Below, piece by piece: positions 15,288-24,422 of a DNA stretch of 57,327 nucleotides (positions within the stretch are counted from its first letter, which is position 1; every line of letters begins with the position of its first letter). The notes beneath the pieces were generated by a model. That model did not search any database, was not told the origin of the DNA, and worked only from the letters and a program-made list of their open reading frames with translations. Location of the stretch: positions 1 to 57,327 of the forward strand of contig DFDW01000011.1 in NCBI GenBank assembly GCA_002369315.1. The letters are read 5' to 3'. The stretch is from Ruminococcaceae bacterium UBA3818 (GTDB lineage: Bacteria; Bacillota; Clostridia; Oscillospirales; Ruminococcaceae). Made by a program: the position numbers and the translations under genes.

Positions 15288-16895
15288 GTGGCGATTATTT
15301 TAACGGGAATTTGCACGGAATTGGACGATCCATTTGAAAAAGCGGTACAAACCGCGAAAAAACAACTGAAAATCGGCACAAAAGATGTTTTGTCCGCTTA
15401 TCCGGTAAAAAGTTCAATCGATGCGCGCCATCCGGAAAAAATCAAACTGGTTTATTCTGTGGGTATCGAACTTGCGTGTGACGAAGAAACGGTGCTGCGG
15501 CGCGCCAATCTCTCCAACGCATCCCTGCGGAGGGACACAAAGCTGGAAATCTCTTTTGGCATGACGCCGATGGCTCATCGGCCGGTGATCGTGGGATTTG
15601 GCCCCGCCGGCATGTTTGCGGCGCTTTTGCTTGCGCAGCAGGGCTACCGGCCGCTGGTGCTGGAGCGCGGAATGGATGTGGATACCCGCGTCCGTGCGGT
15701 GGAAGGTTTTTGGAAATCCGGGACGCTGGACACGAAAACAAATGTACAATTTGGCGAAGGCGGAGCGGGTACTTTTTCCGACGGTAAGCTGACCACCCGT
15801 ATTCATGATCCCAGATGCGGATACGTGATGGAACAGCTGGCGCTTTTCGGCGCACCGGAGGAAACCATGAAACGGGCGAAACCCCATATCGGAACCGACA
15901 AACTGCGCAAAGTGGTTAAAACCATCCGGATGGAAATTGAGCGGCTGGGCGGACAGGTGAAATTCGGCGTTCAGGTGGAAGATCTGCTGATTCAGCGTGG
16001 AAAACTGGTCGGGATCATGGCCGATGGCCAGCCGATCCCCTGCGATCAGCTGGTGCTGGCGGTGGGGCACAGTGCGCGGGATACGTTTGAAATGCTTGCG
16101 CGGCGCCAAATTCCCATGATTGCAAAGGCTTTCTCGGTGGGAGTGCGGATCGAGCATCTGCAATCGGTTATCGACCGGGGCCTGTACGGAAAGTTCGCAG
16201 GACATCCGGCGCTGGACAAGGGAGAATACCAGTTGTCTCACCGGGAAAAAGACCGCGGAGTTTATACGTTTTGCATGTGCCCGGGCGGCGTGGTGGTACC
16301 CTCCGCTTCGGAACCGGAAACCGTTGTGACCAACGGGATGAGCGAATACGCGCGGGATGGAAAGAATGCCAACGCGGCTTTGGTTGTTTCCGTAGATGAA
16401 AGGGATTTCGGAGCCAATCCGATGGACGGGGTCGCGTTCCAGCGGCGTTTGGAGCGGGCTGCTTTTTCGGCGGGCGGCGGCTCCTATAGCGCGCCAGGCC
16501 AGACGGCGAAAAGCTTTTTGGATGCGGACAGACCTGCTTTGCCCCGTTCGCTGGAACCAACCTATGCGCGGGGTATCCAGCCTTATTCTCTAAGCGATCT
16601 TTTCCCCGCTTCGATCAATCAGATGCTGGCGACCGGCTTGCGCAAATTTGAACGGCGGATTCCCGGCTTTTCCGGAGCGGACGCTTTTTTGACCGGGGTG
16701 GAGACCCGGACGTCTTCGCCGGTCCGCATCCTGCGGGAGGAGAATTTCCAGTCCCCGGCTCTGCAAGGGCTGTATCCCTGCGGCGAAGGGGCAGGATATG
16801 CCGGCGGGATCGTCAGTGCGGCGGTAGACGGCGTTCGGGTGGCGCAGCAGATCATGGCCGGCTGCGCCCCTGCGACGGATACGGGCAAATATTGA
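15288..16895 (+). CDS. FAD-dependent dehydrogenase of the COG2509 type
   Basis: About 535 residues. The N-terminal ~90 residues form a small domain with the Lys-rich segment KAVQTAKKQLKI; then the FAD dinucleotide fold VIVGFGPAGMFAALLLAQQG and the family segment NVQFGEGGAGTFSDGKL, and a C-terminal FAD motif YPCGEGAGYAGGIVSAAVDG. This resembles uncharacterised FAD-dependent dehydrogenases (COG2509). The substrate is unknown. GTG 15288 is six bases after AGGGGAG; ATG 15282 is in frame but only about one base from it, so GTG is my choice. Confidence 0.85.
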   Translation: MAIILTGICTELDDPFEKAVQTAKKQLKIGTKDVLSAYPVKSSIDARHPEKIKLVYSVGIELACDEETVLRRANLSNASLRRDTKLEISFGMTPMAHRPVIVGFGPAGMFAALLLAQQGYRPLVLERGMDVDTRVRAVEGFWKSGTLDTKTNVQFGEGGAGTFSDGKLTTRIHDPRCGYVMEQLALFGAPEETMKRAKPHIGTDKLRKVVKTIRMEIERLGGQVKFGVQVEDLLIQRGKLVGIMADGQPIPCDQLVLAVGHSARDTFEMLARRQIPMIAKAFSVGVRIEHLQSVIDRGLYGKFAGHPALDKGEYQLSHREKDRGVYTFCMCPGGVVVPSASEPETVVTNGMSEYARDGKNANAALVVSVDERDFGANPMDGVAFQRRLERAAFSAGGGSYSAPGQTAKSFLDADRPALPRSLEPTYARGIQPYSLSDLFPASINQMLATGLRKFERRIPGFSGADAFLTGVETRTSSPVRILREENFQSPALQGLYPCGEGAGYAGGIVSAAVDGVRVAQQIMAGCAPATDTGKY

Positions 16896-16961
16896 ATTTT
16901 TTTCAATATGGTGATAAAATAATTTCATTATGCTGTTGTGTCAGAAAGGGAGGCGGTTCCG

Positions 16962-19004
16962 GTGAAAAAATGGAAAATAGCATCACCCGATTCTGAAACG
17001 ATTGCGCAGTTGTGCAGGGAGCAGATTCCCCCTTTGGCCGCACATTTAATGGCAGTACGGGGCATTGCCGGCATAAAAGAAGCACGCGGCTTTTTACAGG
17101 GTGCCGGCGGACTCTCCGACCCGTTTTTGCTTCGGGATATGGACAAAGCGGCAGAACGGATCGGAATAGCGGTAGAAGAGGGGCAGAAGATCTGCGTTTA
17201 CGGCGATTACGATTGCGACGGCATTACGGCGACCGTTTTGCTTTACACCTATTTGCAGAGTGTTGGCGCGGATGTGTTTTTTTACATTCCTGACCGGGAT
17301 CAGGAAGGATATGGCATGAATTTGGGAGCGGTGCAGGCAATCGCGGCCAAAGGAACCGACCTGATTGTCACAGTGGATAATGGCATTTCGGCGCTGGAAG
17401 AGATTTCTTATGCAGTCCGTTTGGGAATGGATGTGGTAGTTACCGACCACCATCAGCCGAGAGAGTCATTGCCGGACTGTACAGCAGTGGTGAATCCGCA
17501 CCGGAAAGATCAGCAGGATGTTTTTTGCGATTTGGCAGGCGTCGGCGTTGCGTTTAAACTGATTTGCGCGATGGAAGGCGACAGCGGCGACGAAATGCTG
17601 GAATACTATTCCGATTTGGTGGCTCTTGGAACGATCGCCGATGTGGTGCCGCTGCGGGAAGAAAACCGTGTGATTGTCCGCCACGGCCTGGAAAATTTGG
17701 AGCATACGCAGAATTTGGGATTGGCTGCGCTTCTGGAGGCCTGCGGAATGGCGGGAAAACCGTTGACAGCAACAAGCGCGGCGTTTGTTCTGGCGCCGCG
17801 GATCAACGCCGCGGGAAGACTGGGGCAGGTTGAAAAAGCGCTGGAACTTCTTCTGTGTGAAGAAGCGGAAAGCGCCGCAGCTCTGGCTGAGGAAATTTGC
17901 GGATACAATAAAGAACGTCAGTCGTTGGAAGCAGGCATTTTAAAAGAGGCAGCCATGCTGATTCAGAAAAATCCCGCTTGCCTGTATGATCGGGTACTTC
18001 TTCTTGCGGGAAAAGGCTGGCATCCGGGCGTCATTGGGATTGTGTGCGCCAGAATGGTGGAAAAATTCGGAAAGCCGTGTATTCTCTTTTGCGAAGAGGA
18101 TGGCGTAATGCGGGGCTCCGGCCGCAGCGTTGACGGATTTGACTTAATTGGCTGTATCAGCCGCTGCGGTGAACTGCTTGACCGGTATGGCGGCCATCCT
18201 GCGGCTGCAGGGTTGACTTTGCAGAAGGAGAATTATGCGGATTTTTGTGCGGCGCTGCAGCGGGAAGCCGCCAATATGTGCGAATACATGCCTGCGGCGA
18301 CGTTGTGGATTGACAAGTCCGTATCGGCGGGAGAAATGACTGTTCCGGCTTTAAAATCCCTTCAGGCGATGGAACCTTTTGGAGCGGCAAATGAAGCGCC
18401 GGTGTTTTTGTATGAACAGTGCAGAATAGAGGGCGTTTATGCCATGGGAGGCGGCAAGCACCTGAGGTTAAAGCTAAAACAAAACGAACAAACCTTTTAC
18501 GCCGTATACTTTAATATGCCGCCGGAAAATTTTTATTATCAGGTAGGAGATCAGGTTGATGTCGCGGCCAATTGCGAGATCAATTTTTATCAGGATAAGG
18601 AACAGATATCCGTGAAAATCAGAGATATTCGGCTTACCGGATTTCGGCAGGACGCCTATTTTGAAGGGCGTGAACAGTACAGCCGTTTCCAGCGGTCCGA
18701 AGCTTTTTTGAAAGATTCCGCCAGCCGTTCCATTCCGAACCGGGCGGACATCGCGCAGCTATATCGCGGGTTGCGTGACCGAAGTCCCTTTTACGGTAAT
18801 TACGATGGACTTTTCGCCCGTTTGGGCGGCCAGGAAAAAAATTACTGCTCTTTCCGTTTGGGATTGGAAATCCTGATAGAAAGAGGCCTTATAAAGGTGT
18901 CCAGAGAAAAAAGAGGATTCTGTTTTTCGGTGCCGCAAAAAAGCCAAAAGGTGGATTTGGAACAATCGCCGATCATGCAGAAACTTCATCTGATAGAGGG
19001 GTAA
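16962..19004 (+). CDS. recJ: Single-stranded-DNA-specific 5'-3' exonuclease RecJ
   Basis: Degrades ssDNA 5'-3' in recombination and mismatch repair. About 680 residues, a long RecJ form with an extended C-terminal region. DHH motifs: YGDYDCDGITA (80-90), VTVDNGISALEE, VVTDHHQPRE, and in the DHHA1 part GWHPGVIGIV and MRGSGRSVDGFDL; then the OB region. GTG 16962 follows GGGAGG by eight bases; the longer frame starts upstream of this site. relA follows at once. The apt gene often found between recJ and relA in Clostridia is absent. Confidence 0.94.
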   Translation: MKKWKIASPDSETIAQLCREQIPPLAAHLMAVRGIAGIKEARGFLQGAGGLSDPFLLRDMDKAAERIGIAVEEGQKICVYGDYDCDGITATVLLYTYLQSVGADVFFYIPDRDQEGYGMNLGAVQAIAAKGTDLIVTVDNGISALEEISYAVRLGMDVVVTDHHQPRESLPDCTAVVNPHRKDQQDVFCDLAGVGVAFKLICAMEGDSGDEMLEYYSDLVALGTIADVVPLREENRVIVRHGLENLEHTQNLGLAALLEACGMAGKPLTATSAAFVLAPRINAAGRLGQVEKALELLLCEEAESAAALAEEICGYNKERQSLEAGILKEAAMLIQKNPACLYDRVLLLAGKGWHPGVIGIVCARMVEKFGKPCILFCEEDGVMRGSGRSVDGFDLIGCISRCGELLDRYGGHPAAAGLTLQKENYADFCAALQREAANMCEYMPAATLWIDKSVSAGEMTVPALKSLQAMEPFGAANEAPVFLYEQCRIEGVYAMGGGKHLRLKLKQNEQTFYAVYFNMPPENFYYQVGDQVDVAANCEINFYQDKEQISVKIRDIRLTGFRQDAYFEGREQYSRFQRSEAFLKDSASRSIPNRADIAQLYRGLRDRSPFYGNYDGLFARLGGQEKNYCSFRLGLEILIERGLIKVSREKRGFCFSVPQKSQKVDLEQSPIMQKLHLIEG

Positions 19005-19009
19005 AACAG

Positions 19010-21190
19010 ATGCTTAGTACCTTTGACGATCTTAGGCAGCAAATTCAAAACAGCGGGAAACAACTGGATTTGGGTCAAATTCAGCTGGCATATGAAGCCG
19101 CGGAAAAAGCGCATGGGGGACAACTGCGCGTTTCGGGGGAACCTTACATCATCCATCCGTTGAATGTTGCTTCCATTCTGGTCGGTCTGGGAATGGACAC
19201 AGAAACAGTTGTGGCGGCACTTCTGCACGATGTGGTGGAGGATACGCCGGTTACATTGGAAGAGATATCCCGCGATTTCGGCCAGGAGGTAGCACTGCTG
19301 GTGGATGGTGTTACCAAGTTGGGAAAAATCCCGTTTTCTTCACGGGAAGAGCAGCAGGCGGAAAATATCCGCAAGATGCTGCTTGCCATGGCGCAGGATG
19401 TACGGGTGGTTATTATCAAGTTGGCTGACCGCCTGCACAATATGCGGACCATCGATTGTATGCCGGATCAAAAGCGCCGTGACAAAGCTCTGGAGACCAT
19501 GGAAGTTTATGCGCCGCTGGCGCACCGGCTTGGCATCCGGGGAATCAAGGAAGAACTGGAAGATCTGTCTCTGCGGTGCCTGGATGGGATTGCCTATGAA
19601 GAAATCGAAGAGACGCTTGCTTTGAAAAAAGAAGAACGAACGGCTTTTTTAAACCGGATGAAGGAGAAAATCCGGGAGCGGGTGACCCAGGAGCACAAAA
19701 ATGTGTATATCGAAGGCCGGGTAAAGAGCGTTTACGGCATCTACCGAAAAGTGTATATGAACGGACGCGCTTTTGAAGAAATCTATGATATTTACGCGAT
19801 TCGTCTGATTGTCGATACGGTATTCGACTGCTATAACATTTTAGGAATTATCCACGATATGTTCCGGCCGATCCCCAATCGGTTCAAAGACTATATTTCC
19901 ACGCCGAAATCCAACATGTACCAATCGCTGCATACCACGGTGGTGGACAAAGAGGGAATTCCCTTTGAGGTTCAAATCCGCACCTGGGATATGCATTATA
20001 CCGCGGAGTACGGCATTGCCGCCCATTGGAAGTACAAGGCGGGCGTCAGCGGAAATGATAAACTCAGCGAACGGCTGGCTTGGGTGCGCCAGCTTTTGGA
20101 AGCACAGCAGGAGTCGGAAGACGTGGAGGATCTGGTTCGGTCGATCAAAACCGACCTTTCTCCGGAAGAAGTGTTTGTCTTTACGCCAAAGGGCGATGTC
20201 ATCAGCCTGCCCGCGGGCGCCACGGTAATCGATTTTGCTTATGCGATCCATACGGCTGTCGGCAATCGGATGGTGGGTGCTAAGGTAGACGGCCGGATGG
20301 TCTCCATCGATTATGAGGTGAAAACAGGCAACATCGTTGAGATTTTAACGTCCAACAGCGCAAATCATGGACCCAGCAGAGACTGGATTAAAATTGTAAA
20401 AACAAGCGGAGCACGCAACAAAATTCGAGCCTGGTTTAAAAAAGAGCGCCGGGAAGAAAATATCCGCGAGGGCCGGGAAGAGCTGGAACGGGAATTTAAG
20501 CGAAACAGCATCACCCTGACGGAGGAGCAGCAGGCGGAATTTGTGCTGGATATCGCCAAGCGCCAGCGCTTTACCAATATCGATGACTTTCTCGCAGCCA
20601 TCGGTTACGGCGGCGTATCCTTATCCCGCATTATCCCCCGAATCAAAGAGGATTATCTGCGCATTTACCGCACCAGTGAAGAGGAAAAACTGGATAAAAC
20701 GCTGATTCGCCCCAAAAAAGAGCGAAAGGCCCAAAGCGGCGTTATCGTAGAAGGACTGGACGGCTGCCTGGTCAAGTTTGCCCGTTGCTGCAATCCGCTG
20801 CCTGGCGATGAAATCGTTGGCTTTATTACCCGCGGATTTGGTGTTTCCATTCATAAACGGGATTGCGTCAATGTGGTAAACAGCATCAACGACGAAGAAC
20901 AAAAAGAACGATGGGTACGGGCTGAATGGGCGGAAAACGTCAGGGATTCGGTATTCAAATCAACGCTGGAAATTTTTGCGGCGGACCGGAGCGATTTGTT
21001 GGCGGATGTCAGTATCGCCATTGCCAATATGCGGATCCCGCTCCACTCTCTGAGCGCCAGAGAGGCAAAAGACCACCATGTTGTCATCCAGATCACATTG
21101 GGAATTACCCATTTGGAACAGCTGAATAATATCATCAGCACTTTCCAGCGAATTAGCGGCGTGATATCGGTAGAGCGGACCAACCAATAA
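19010..21190 (+). CDS. relA: Bifunctional (p)ppGpp synthetase/hydrolase
   Basis: Controls the stringent response. 726 residues, normal for the long Rel of Firmicutes. Order: HD hydrolase (GEPYIIHPLNVASIL, LLHDVVEDT, at about 40-80) with metal ligands intact; synthetase (VKSVYGIYRKVY, DIYAIRLIV, RFKDYISTPKSNMYQSLHT, about 235-310); TGS (VFVFTPKGDVISLPAGATVI, about 385-450); Cys-bearing zinc-finger region (RCCNPLPGDEIVG); C-terminal ACT. Both activities should be retained. It starts five bases after recJ and is followed closely by dtd. Confidence 0.97.
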   Translation: MLSTFDDLRQQIQNSGKQLDLGQIQLAYEAAEKAHGGQLRVSGEPYIIHPLNVASILVGLGMDTETVVAALLHDVVEDTPVTLEEISRDFGQEVALLVDGVTKLGKIPFSSREEQQAENIRKMLLAMAQDVRVVIIKLADRLHNMRTIDCMPDQKRRDKALETMEVYAPLAHRLGIRGIKEELEDLSLRCLDGIAYEEIEETLALKKEERTAFLNRMKEKIRERVTQEHKNVYIEGRVKSVYGIYRKVYMNGRAFEEIYDIYAIRLIVDTVFDCYNILGIIHDMFRPIPNRFKDYISTPKSNMYQSLHTTVVDKEGIPFEVQIRTWDMHYTAEYGIAAHWKYKAGVSGNDKLSERLAWVRQLLEAQQESEDVEDLVRSIKTDLSPEEVFVFTPKGDVISLPAGATVIDFAYAIHTAVGNRMVGAKVDGRMVSIDYEVKTGNIVEILTSNSANHGPSRDWIKIVKTSGARNKIRAWFKKERREENIREGREELEREFKRNSITLTEEQQAEFVLDIAKRQRFTNIDDFLAAIGYGGVSLSRIIPRIKEDYLRIYRTSEEEKLDKTLIRPKKERKAQSGVIVEGLDGCLVKFARCCNPLPGDEIVGFITRGFGVSIHKRDCVNVVNSINDEEQKERWVRAEWAENVRDSVFKSTLEIFAADRSDLLADVSIAIANMRIPLHSLSAREAKDHHVVIQITLGITHLEQLNNIISTFQRISGVISVERTNQ

Positions 21191-21202
21191 GGAGGAGAAA
21201 AA

Positions 21203-21670
21203 ATGCGCGTGATCGTGCAGCGGGTGCTGGCCTCCCGCGTGGAAATTGACGGGGTTGTTTCTGGCTCCATCGGACAGGGGCTGATGGTCCTTCTGGGAAT
21301 TACGGAGGGAGACGACCGGGAACATTGCGATTTTTTGGCGGACAAACTGGTCCATCTGCGCATCTTCACCGATGCACAGGAAAAGATGAATCTGTCCTTA
21401 CAGGATATCGACGGGGAAATGTTGATTGTTTCCCAGTTTACGCTTTACGGCGACTGCAAAAAAGGGCGCAGGCCATCCTTTGTGGCGGCGGCCCGGCCGG
21501 AAACCGCGATTCCGCTTTATGAGTATTTTATTGAAGCAGTGAAGCGGCAGGGCGTGAAAAAGGTGGCCACCGGTCAGTTTGGGGCGGACATGCAGGTCTA
21601 TATTCAAAACGACGGTCCGGTAACGCTGATGCTGGATACGGATGAAATCATGAAACGGGGCACGAAATGA
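21203..21670 (+). CDS. dtd: D-aminoacyl-tRNA deacylase
   Basis: Removes D-amino acids (and glycine mischarged on tRNA-Ala) from tRNA. 155 residues. Family motifs: MRVIVQRVLASRVEI at the start, SQFTLYGDCKKGRRPSF (active-site Thr region) and the C-terminal Gly-cisPro GPVTLMLDT. GGAGGAGA precedes the ATG. The start-stop overlap ATGA couples it to the following metallo-hydrolase. Confidence 0.97.
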   Translation: MRVIVQRVLASRVEIDGVVSGSIGQGLMVLLGITEGDDREHCDFLADKLVHLRIFTDAQEKMNLSLQDIDGEMLIVSQFTLYGDCKKGRRPSFVAAARPETAIPLYEYFIEAVKRQGVKKVATGQFGADMQVYIQNDGPVTLMLDTDEIMKRGTK

Positions 21671-22296
21671 ATATCAAAACGTTAGTAGTGGGAATGATAC
21701 GGGCCAATTGTTATTTGATTTGGAATGACGCCGCCTGTGTTTTGATCGATCCGGGCGATGACGAGCAGCGAATTGAGGCGGCGGTGGAGCAGGTGGGAAA
21801 ACCGTTAAAAGCGATTCTGTTGACCCACGGGCATTTCGATCACGTCGGAGCGGTAAAAGCGTTAACGAAGCGCTATCCGCAGGTGCCGGTCATGATCGGC
21901 GCAGAGGACGAGGAGCTTTTGCTGGAGCCGGAGCGGGTTTACCGTGGGATGCTTTCCCGCATTCCGGATCAGCTGCATTTGCAGGCAGACCGTCTGCTGG
22001 CGGACGGCGATACGATCGATATCAGTGGCATGCACTTTACGGTAATATCCACACCGGGGCATACCAAAGGCTCTGTCTGCTACCTTTATAAGGACGCGGT
22101 TTTTTCCGGCGACACCTTGTTTCGCGGTACGTGCGGCCGGTGCGACTTTTACGGTGGAAACAGCCATGCTATGCGTGATTCACTGGCGAAACTGGCCGCG
22201 CTGGAAGGAGACCGTCCGGTTTATCCGGGCCATGAAGACGAAACTTCCTTGGATTGGGAAAGAAAATACAATCGATTTATGGGATCAAAACAATGA
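21667..22296 (+). CDS. MBL-fold hydrolase (glyoxalase II-like)
   Basis: 209 residues, metallo-beta-lactamase fold with an almost complete dimetal site: THGHFDHVGA (HxHxDH), TPGHTKGSVCY, SGDTLFRGTCGR and YPGHEDETS. The length lacks the C-terminal substrate domain of full glyoxalase II, placing it with YcbL-like short hydrolases. Linked by four-base overlaps to dtd before and hemZ after. Actual substrate unknown. Confidence 0.92.
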   Translation: MNIKTLVVGMIRANCYLIWNDAACVLIDPGDDEQRIEAAVEQVGKPLKAILLTHGHFDHVGAVKALTKRYPQVPVMIGAEDEELLLEPERVYRGMLSRIPDQLHLQADRLLADGDTIDISGMHFTVISTPGHTKGSVCYLYKDAVFSGDTLFRGTCGRCDFYGGNSHAMRDSLAKLAALEGDRPVYPGHEDETSLDWERKYNRFMGSKQ

Positions 22297-23801
22297 ATTT
22301 GATATTAGACGGACATTGCTATAAATACGAATTGGAATCATTGGCCAACATGTTTTTTCACGAAAACAAAGTGCGGGTCGTTGAGGAAAAAGACTTTGGT
22401 CAAGAAGAATATCTCTACACACAGTACACGCCGGAGTCGGATGGTACCGTATTGCTGAAAGTTGTTACGAAAATCGACGGAAAGCTGCGGGAAGAGTGCT
22501 TTCGGGGAAAGCCGGACGAAAAAGACCCGGATCGCTTTTGTGAGTATCATTTGTGCCGCATGCTTTACCGGCAGTTGGAAGAAGCCACCGGCCTTTCGCT
22601 GGCTTGGGGAATGCTGACCGGCGTGCGCCCGGTTCGGCTGATTTACCGCTACCGGGAAAGGGGCATGAGCGACGCTCAAATCCGGGAACATCTGCGCCGG
22701 GATTATTTTGTAACGGATGAGAAAATTGATCTTTTGCTGCGAACGGCGGATAAAGAGAAGCAGATTTTGGATTTATCCCGCCCAGAGTCGTTCAGCTTGT
22801 ATATTTCCATTCCGTTTTGTCCTTCCCGCTGCAATTATTGTTCCTTTGTCTCACACTCCATTGAAAGGGCCAAAAAGCTGATTCCGGAGTATGTGTCGCT
22901 TTTGATCCGCGAGATTGAATATGTGGCGCCGATTGTCCAAAAACTTGGGCTTCAGTTGGAGACGGTTTATTTCGGGGGCGGAACACCGACGGCGATTTCT
23001 TCTGAACAGTTAGAGCAGATTATCTGCGCGATTGAACAGCATTTTGATCTTTCCCACCTGCGGGAATACACGGTGGAAGCCGGGCGCCCGGACACGATCA
23101 CCATGCAGAAGCTTCAGATGCTCAAACGAAAAGGCGTTACCCGCATCAGTATCAATCCACAGACCATGAATGACGCTGTTTTGGAGCAGATCGGGCGGCG
23201 GCATACCACTGCTCAGACGATTGAGGCTTTCCAAATGGCGCGGCAGGCGGGCCACCGCAACATCAATATGGATTTGATTGCCGGTTTGACGGGAGATACC
23301 CTGGAGAGCTTTTGCCGAACAGTGGATCAGGTGATTGGGCTGGCGCCGGAAAATATCACGCTGCACACCCTGTCGGTAAAGCGATCTTCCCGGCTGGGGC
23401 AGCATGCGAAAGAGTTCTATCTGCAGGAACATCAGCGAGTCACGGATATGCTTTCGTATGCGGGACAGCGATTTTATGAAGAGCAATATCTGCCATACTA
23501 TCTGTACCGCCAGAAAAATACCATGGAAAATATGGAGAACGTGGGCTATTGCAAGGATGGCGCAGAAGGGTATTATAATGTCTATATTATGGATGAGACC
23601 CATTCGATCATCGCGCTGGGAGCCGGCGGCGTCTCCAAATTACGGCAGCCGGGAGGAACGCTTCTGCACCGTATTTTCAATTATAAATATCCGTATGAGT
23701 ACATTGAGCGGTTTGATACCGTGCTGCGCCGCAAAGACGAAATTGTAACGTTTTATGAACAATCAGACCCGGGAGTGGTTTCTCTTGCCCGGGAAAAGTG
23801 A
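22293..23801 (+). CDS. hemZ: HemZ/HemN-like radical SAM protein
   Basis: About 502 residues. The radical-SAM cluster motif is Cys176-x3-Cys180-x2-Cys183 in IPFCPSRCNYCSF, followed by YFGGGTPT (SAM-contact) and the typical YTVEAGRPDTI and RISINPQTMND strands. An N-terminal ~165-residue extension matches the HemZ group. HemZ is annotated as coproporphyrinogen III dehydrogenase, but heme activity in the group is doubtful in species with no other heme genes, and none are seen here. Start ATG 22293 overlaps the previous stop; the longer frame would overlap by 40 bases. Confidence 0.88.
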   Translation: MNLILDGHCYKYELESLANMFFHENKVRVVEEKDFGQEEYLYTQYTPESDGTVLLKVVTKIDGKLREECFRGKPDEKDPDRFCEYHLCRMLYRQLEEATGLSLAWGMLTGVRPVRLIYRYRERGMSDAQIREHLRRDYFVTDEKIDLLLRTADKEKQILDLSRPESFSLYISIPFCPSRCNYCSFVSHSIERAKKLIPEYVSLLIREIEYVAPIVQKLGLQLETVYFGGGTPTAISSEQLEQIICAIEQHFDLSHLREYTVEAGRPDTITMQKLQMLKRKGVTRISINPQTMNDAVLEQIGRRHTTAQTIEAFQMARQAGHRNINMDLIAGLTGDTLESFCRTVDQVIGLAPENITLHTLSVKRSSRLGQHAKEFYLQEHQRVTDMLSYAGQRFYEEQYLPYYLYRQKNTMENMENVGYCKDGAEGYYNVYIMDETHSIIALGAGGVSKLRQPGGTLLHRIFNYKYPYEYIERFDTVLRRKDEIVTFYEQSDPGVVSLAREK

Positions 23802-23813
23802 AAGTTGTATAAT
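23785..23813 (+). promoter_or_regulatory. Sigma-A promoter for the zinc-ribbon protein
   Basis: TTGCCC (23785-23790) and a perfect TATAAT (23808-23813), spacing 17. The -35 lies inside the 3' end of hemZ. Confidence 0.75.
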
Positions 23814-23844
23814 AGTGTTGCAAAACCGCGAAAGGAGAATCATG

Positions 23845-24345
23845 ATGGCAAATATTAATGAATTCATCAATACGGCGAAAGATCTGGCAGACCTGGCCGG
23901 CAAAAAAGCGGGCGAGGCGGTTGAGGTTTCCAAGTTGAAAATCAATAATGTGAAGATAAACGGCGAGATTCAGAAAACATATGAAAAATTGGGTGCTTTT
24001 GTTTACAAATTTCAAAAAAGCGGCGAAGCAAATGACGAATTGATCCAGATGTGTGTAAAAGAGATCGACGATTTGATGGCCGCCTTGGAAAGCAACGAGA
24101 AGAAAATCAACGAGACGCGCCACAAAGCGAAATGCCCGAGCTGCGGCGCGCTGAATGATGTGCAGGCAGTTTACTGTATGAAATGTGGCGGAAGGCTGCA
24201 GAACGAGGCGGATGATCTTTATGTCGAAATGCCTGTAGGCGCGGTTTCGGCGGAAGAGGAATCTTCTTGCTGCCAGGAGGCCCGGGAAGAAGAGGGAACA
24301 CAGCAGCCCGAAGGAGAGGCCCAGAACTCAACCTGCGAATTTTAA
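23845..24345 (+). CDS. Helical protein with C-terminal zinc ribbon, function unknown
   Basis: About 166 residues. The N-terminal half is amphipathic helix with a coiled-coil look (about 1-90), similar to small cytoplasmic proteins of Clostridia annotated only as hypothetical. A zinc ribbon follows: CPSCGALNDVQAVYCMKCGG, four cysteines as CPxC and CxKC. The last ~45 residues are Glu/Gln-rich and disordered with a CC pair. AAAGGAG is seven bases before ATG 23845 (four before ATG 23842). Own promoter and terminator, so monocistronic. Confidence 0.8.
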   Translation: MANINEFINTAKDLADLAGKKAGEAVEVSKLKINNVKINGEIQKTYEKLGAFVYKFQKSGEANDELIQMCVKEIDDLMAALESNEKKINETRHKAKCPSCGALNDVQAVYCMKCGGRLQNEADDLYVEMPVGAVSAEEESSCCQEAREEEGTQQPEGEAQNSTCEF

Positions 24346-24369
24346 ACGGCGGGAAACAAATCTTGTATC

Positions 24370-24404
24370 AAAAAATCCCCCACGCGGCAGCGTGTGGGAT
24401 TTTT
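24370..24404. terminator. Bidirectional terminator
   Basis: AAAAATCCC/CACGC pairs with GCGTG/GGGATTTTT; A run on the left and T run on the right allow termination of both the zinc-ribbon gene (+) and the acyl-CoA ligase gene (-). Confidence 0.9.
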
Positions 24405-24422
24405 GCTGAGCAAATGGTCCTT

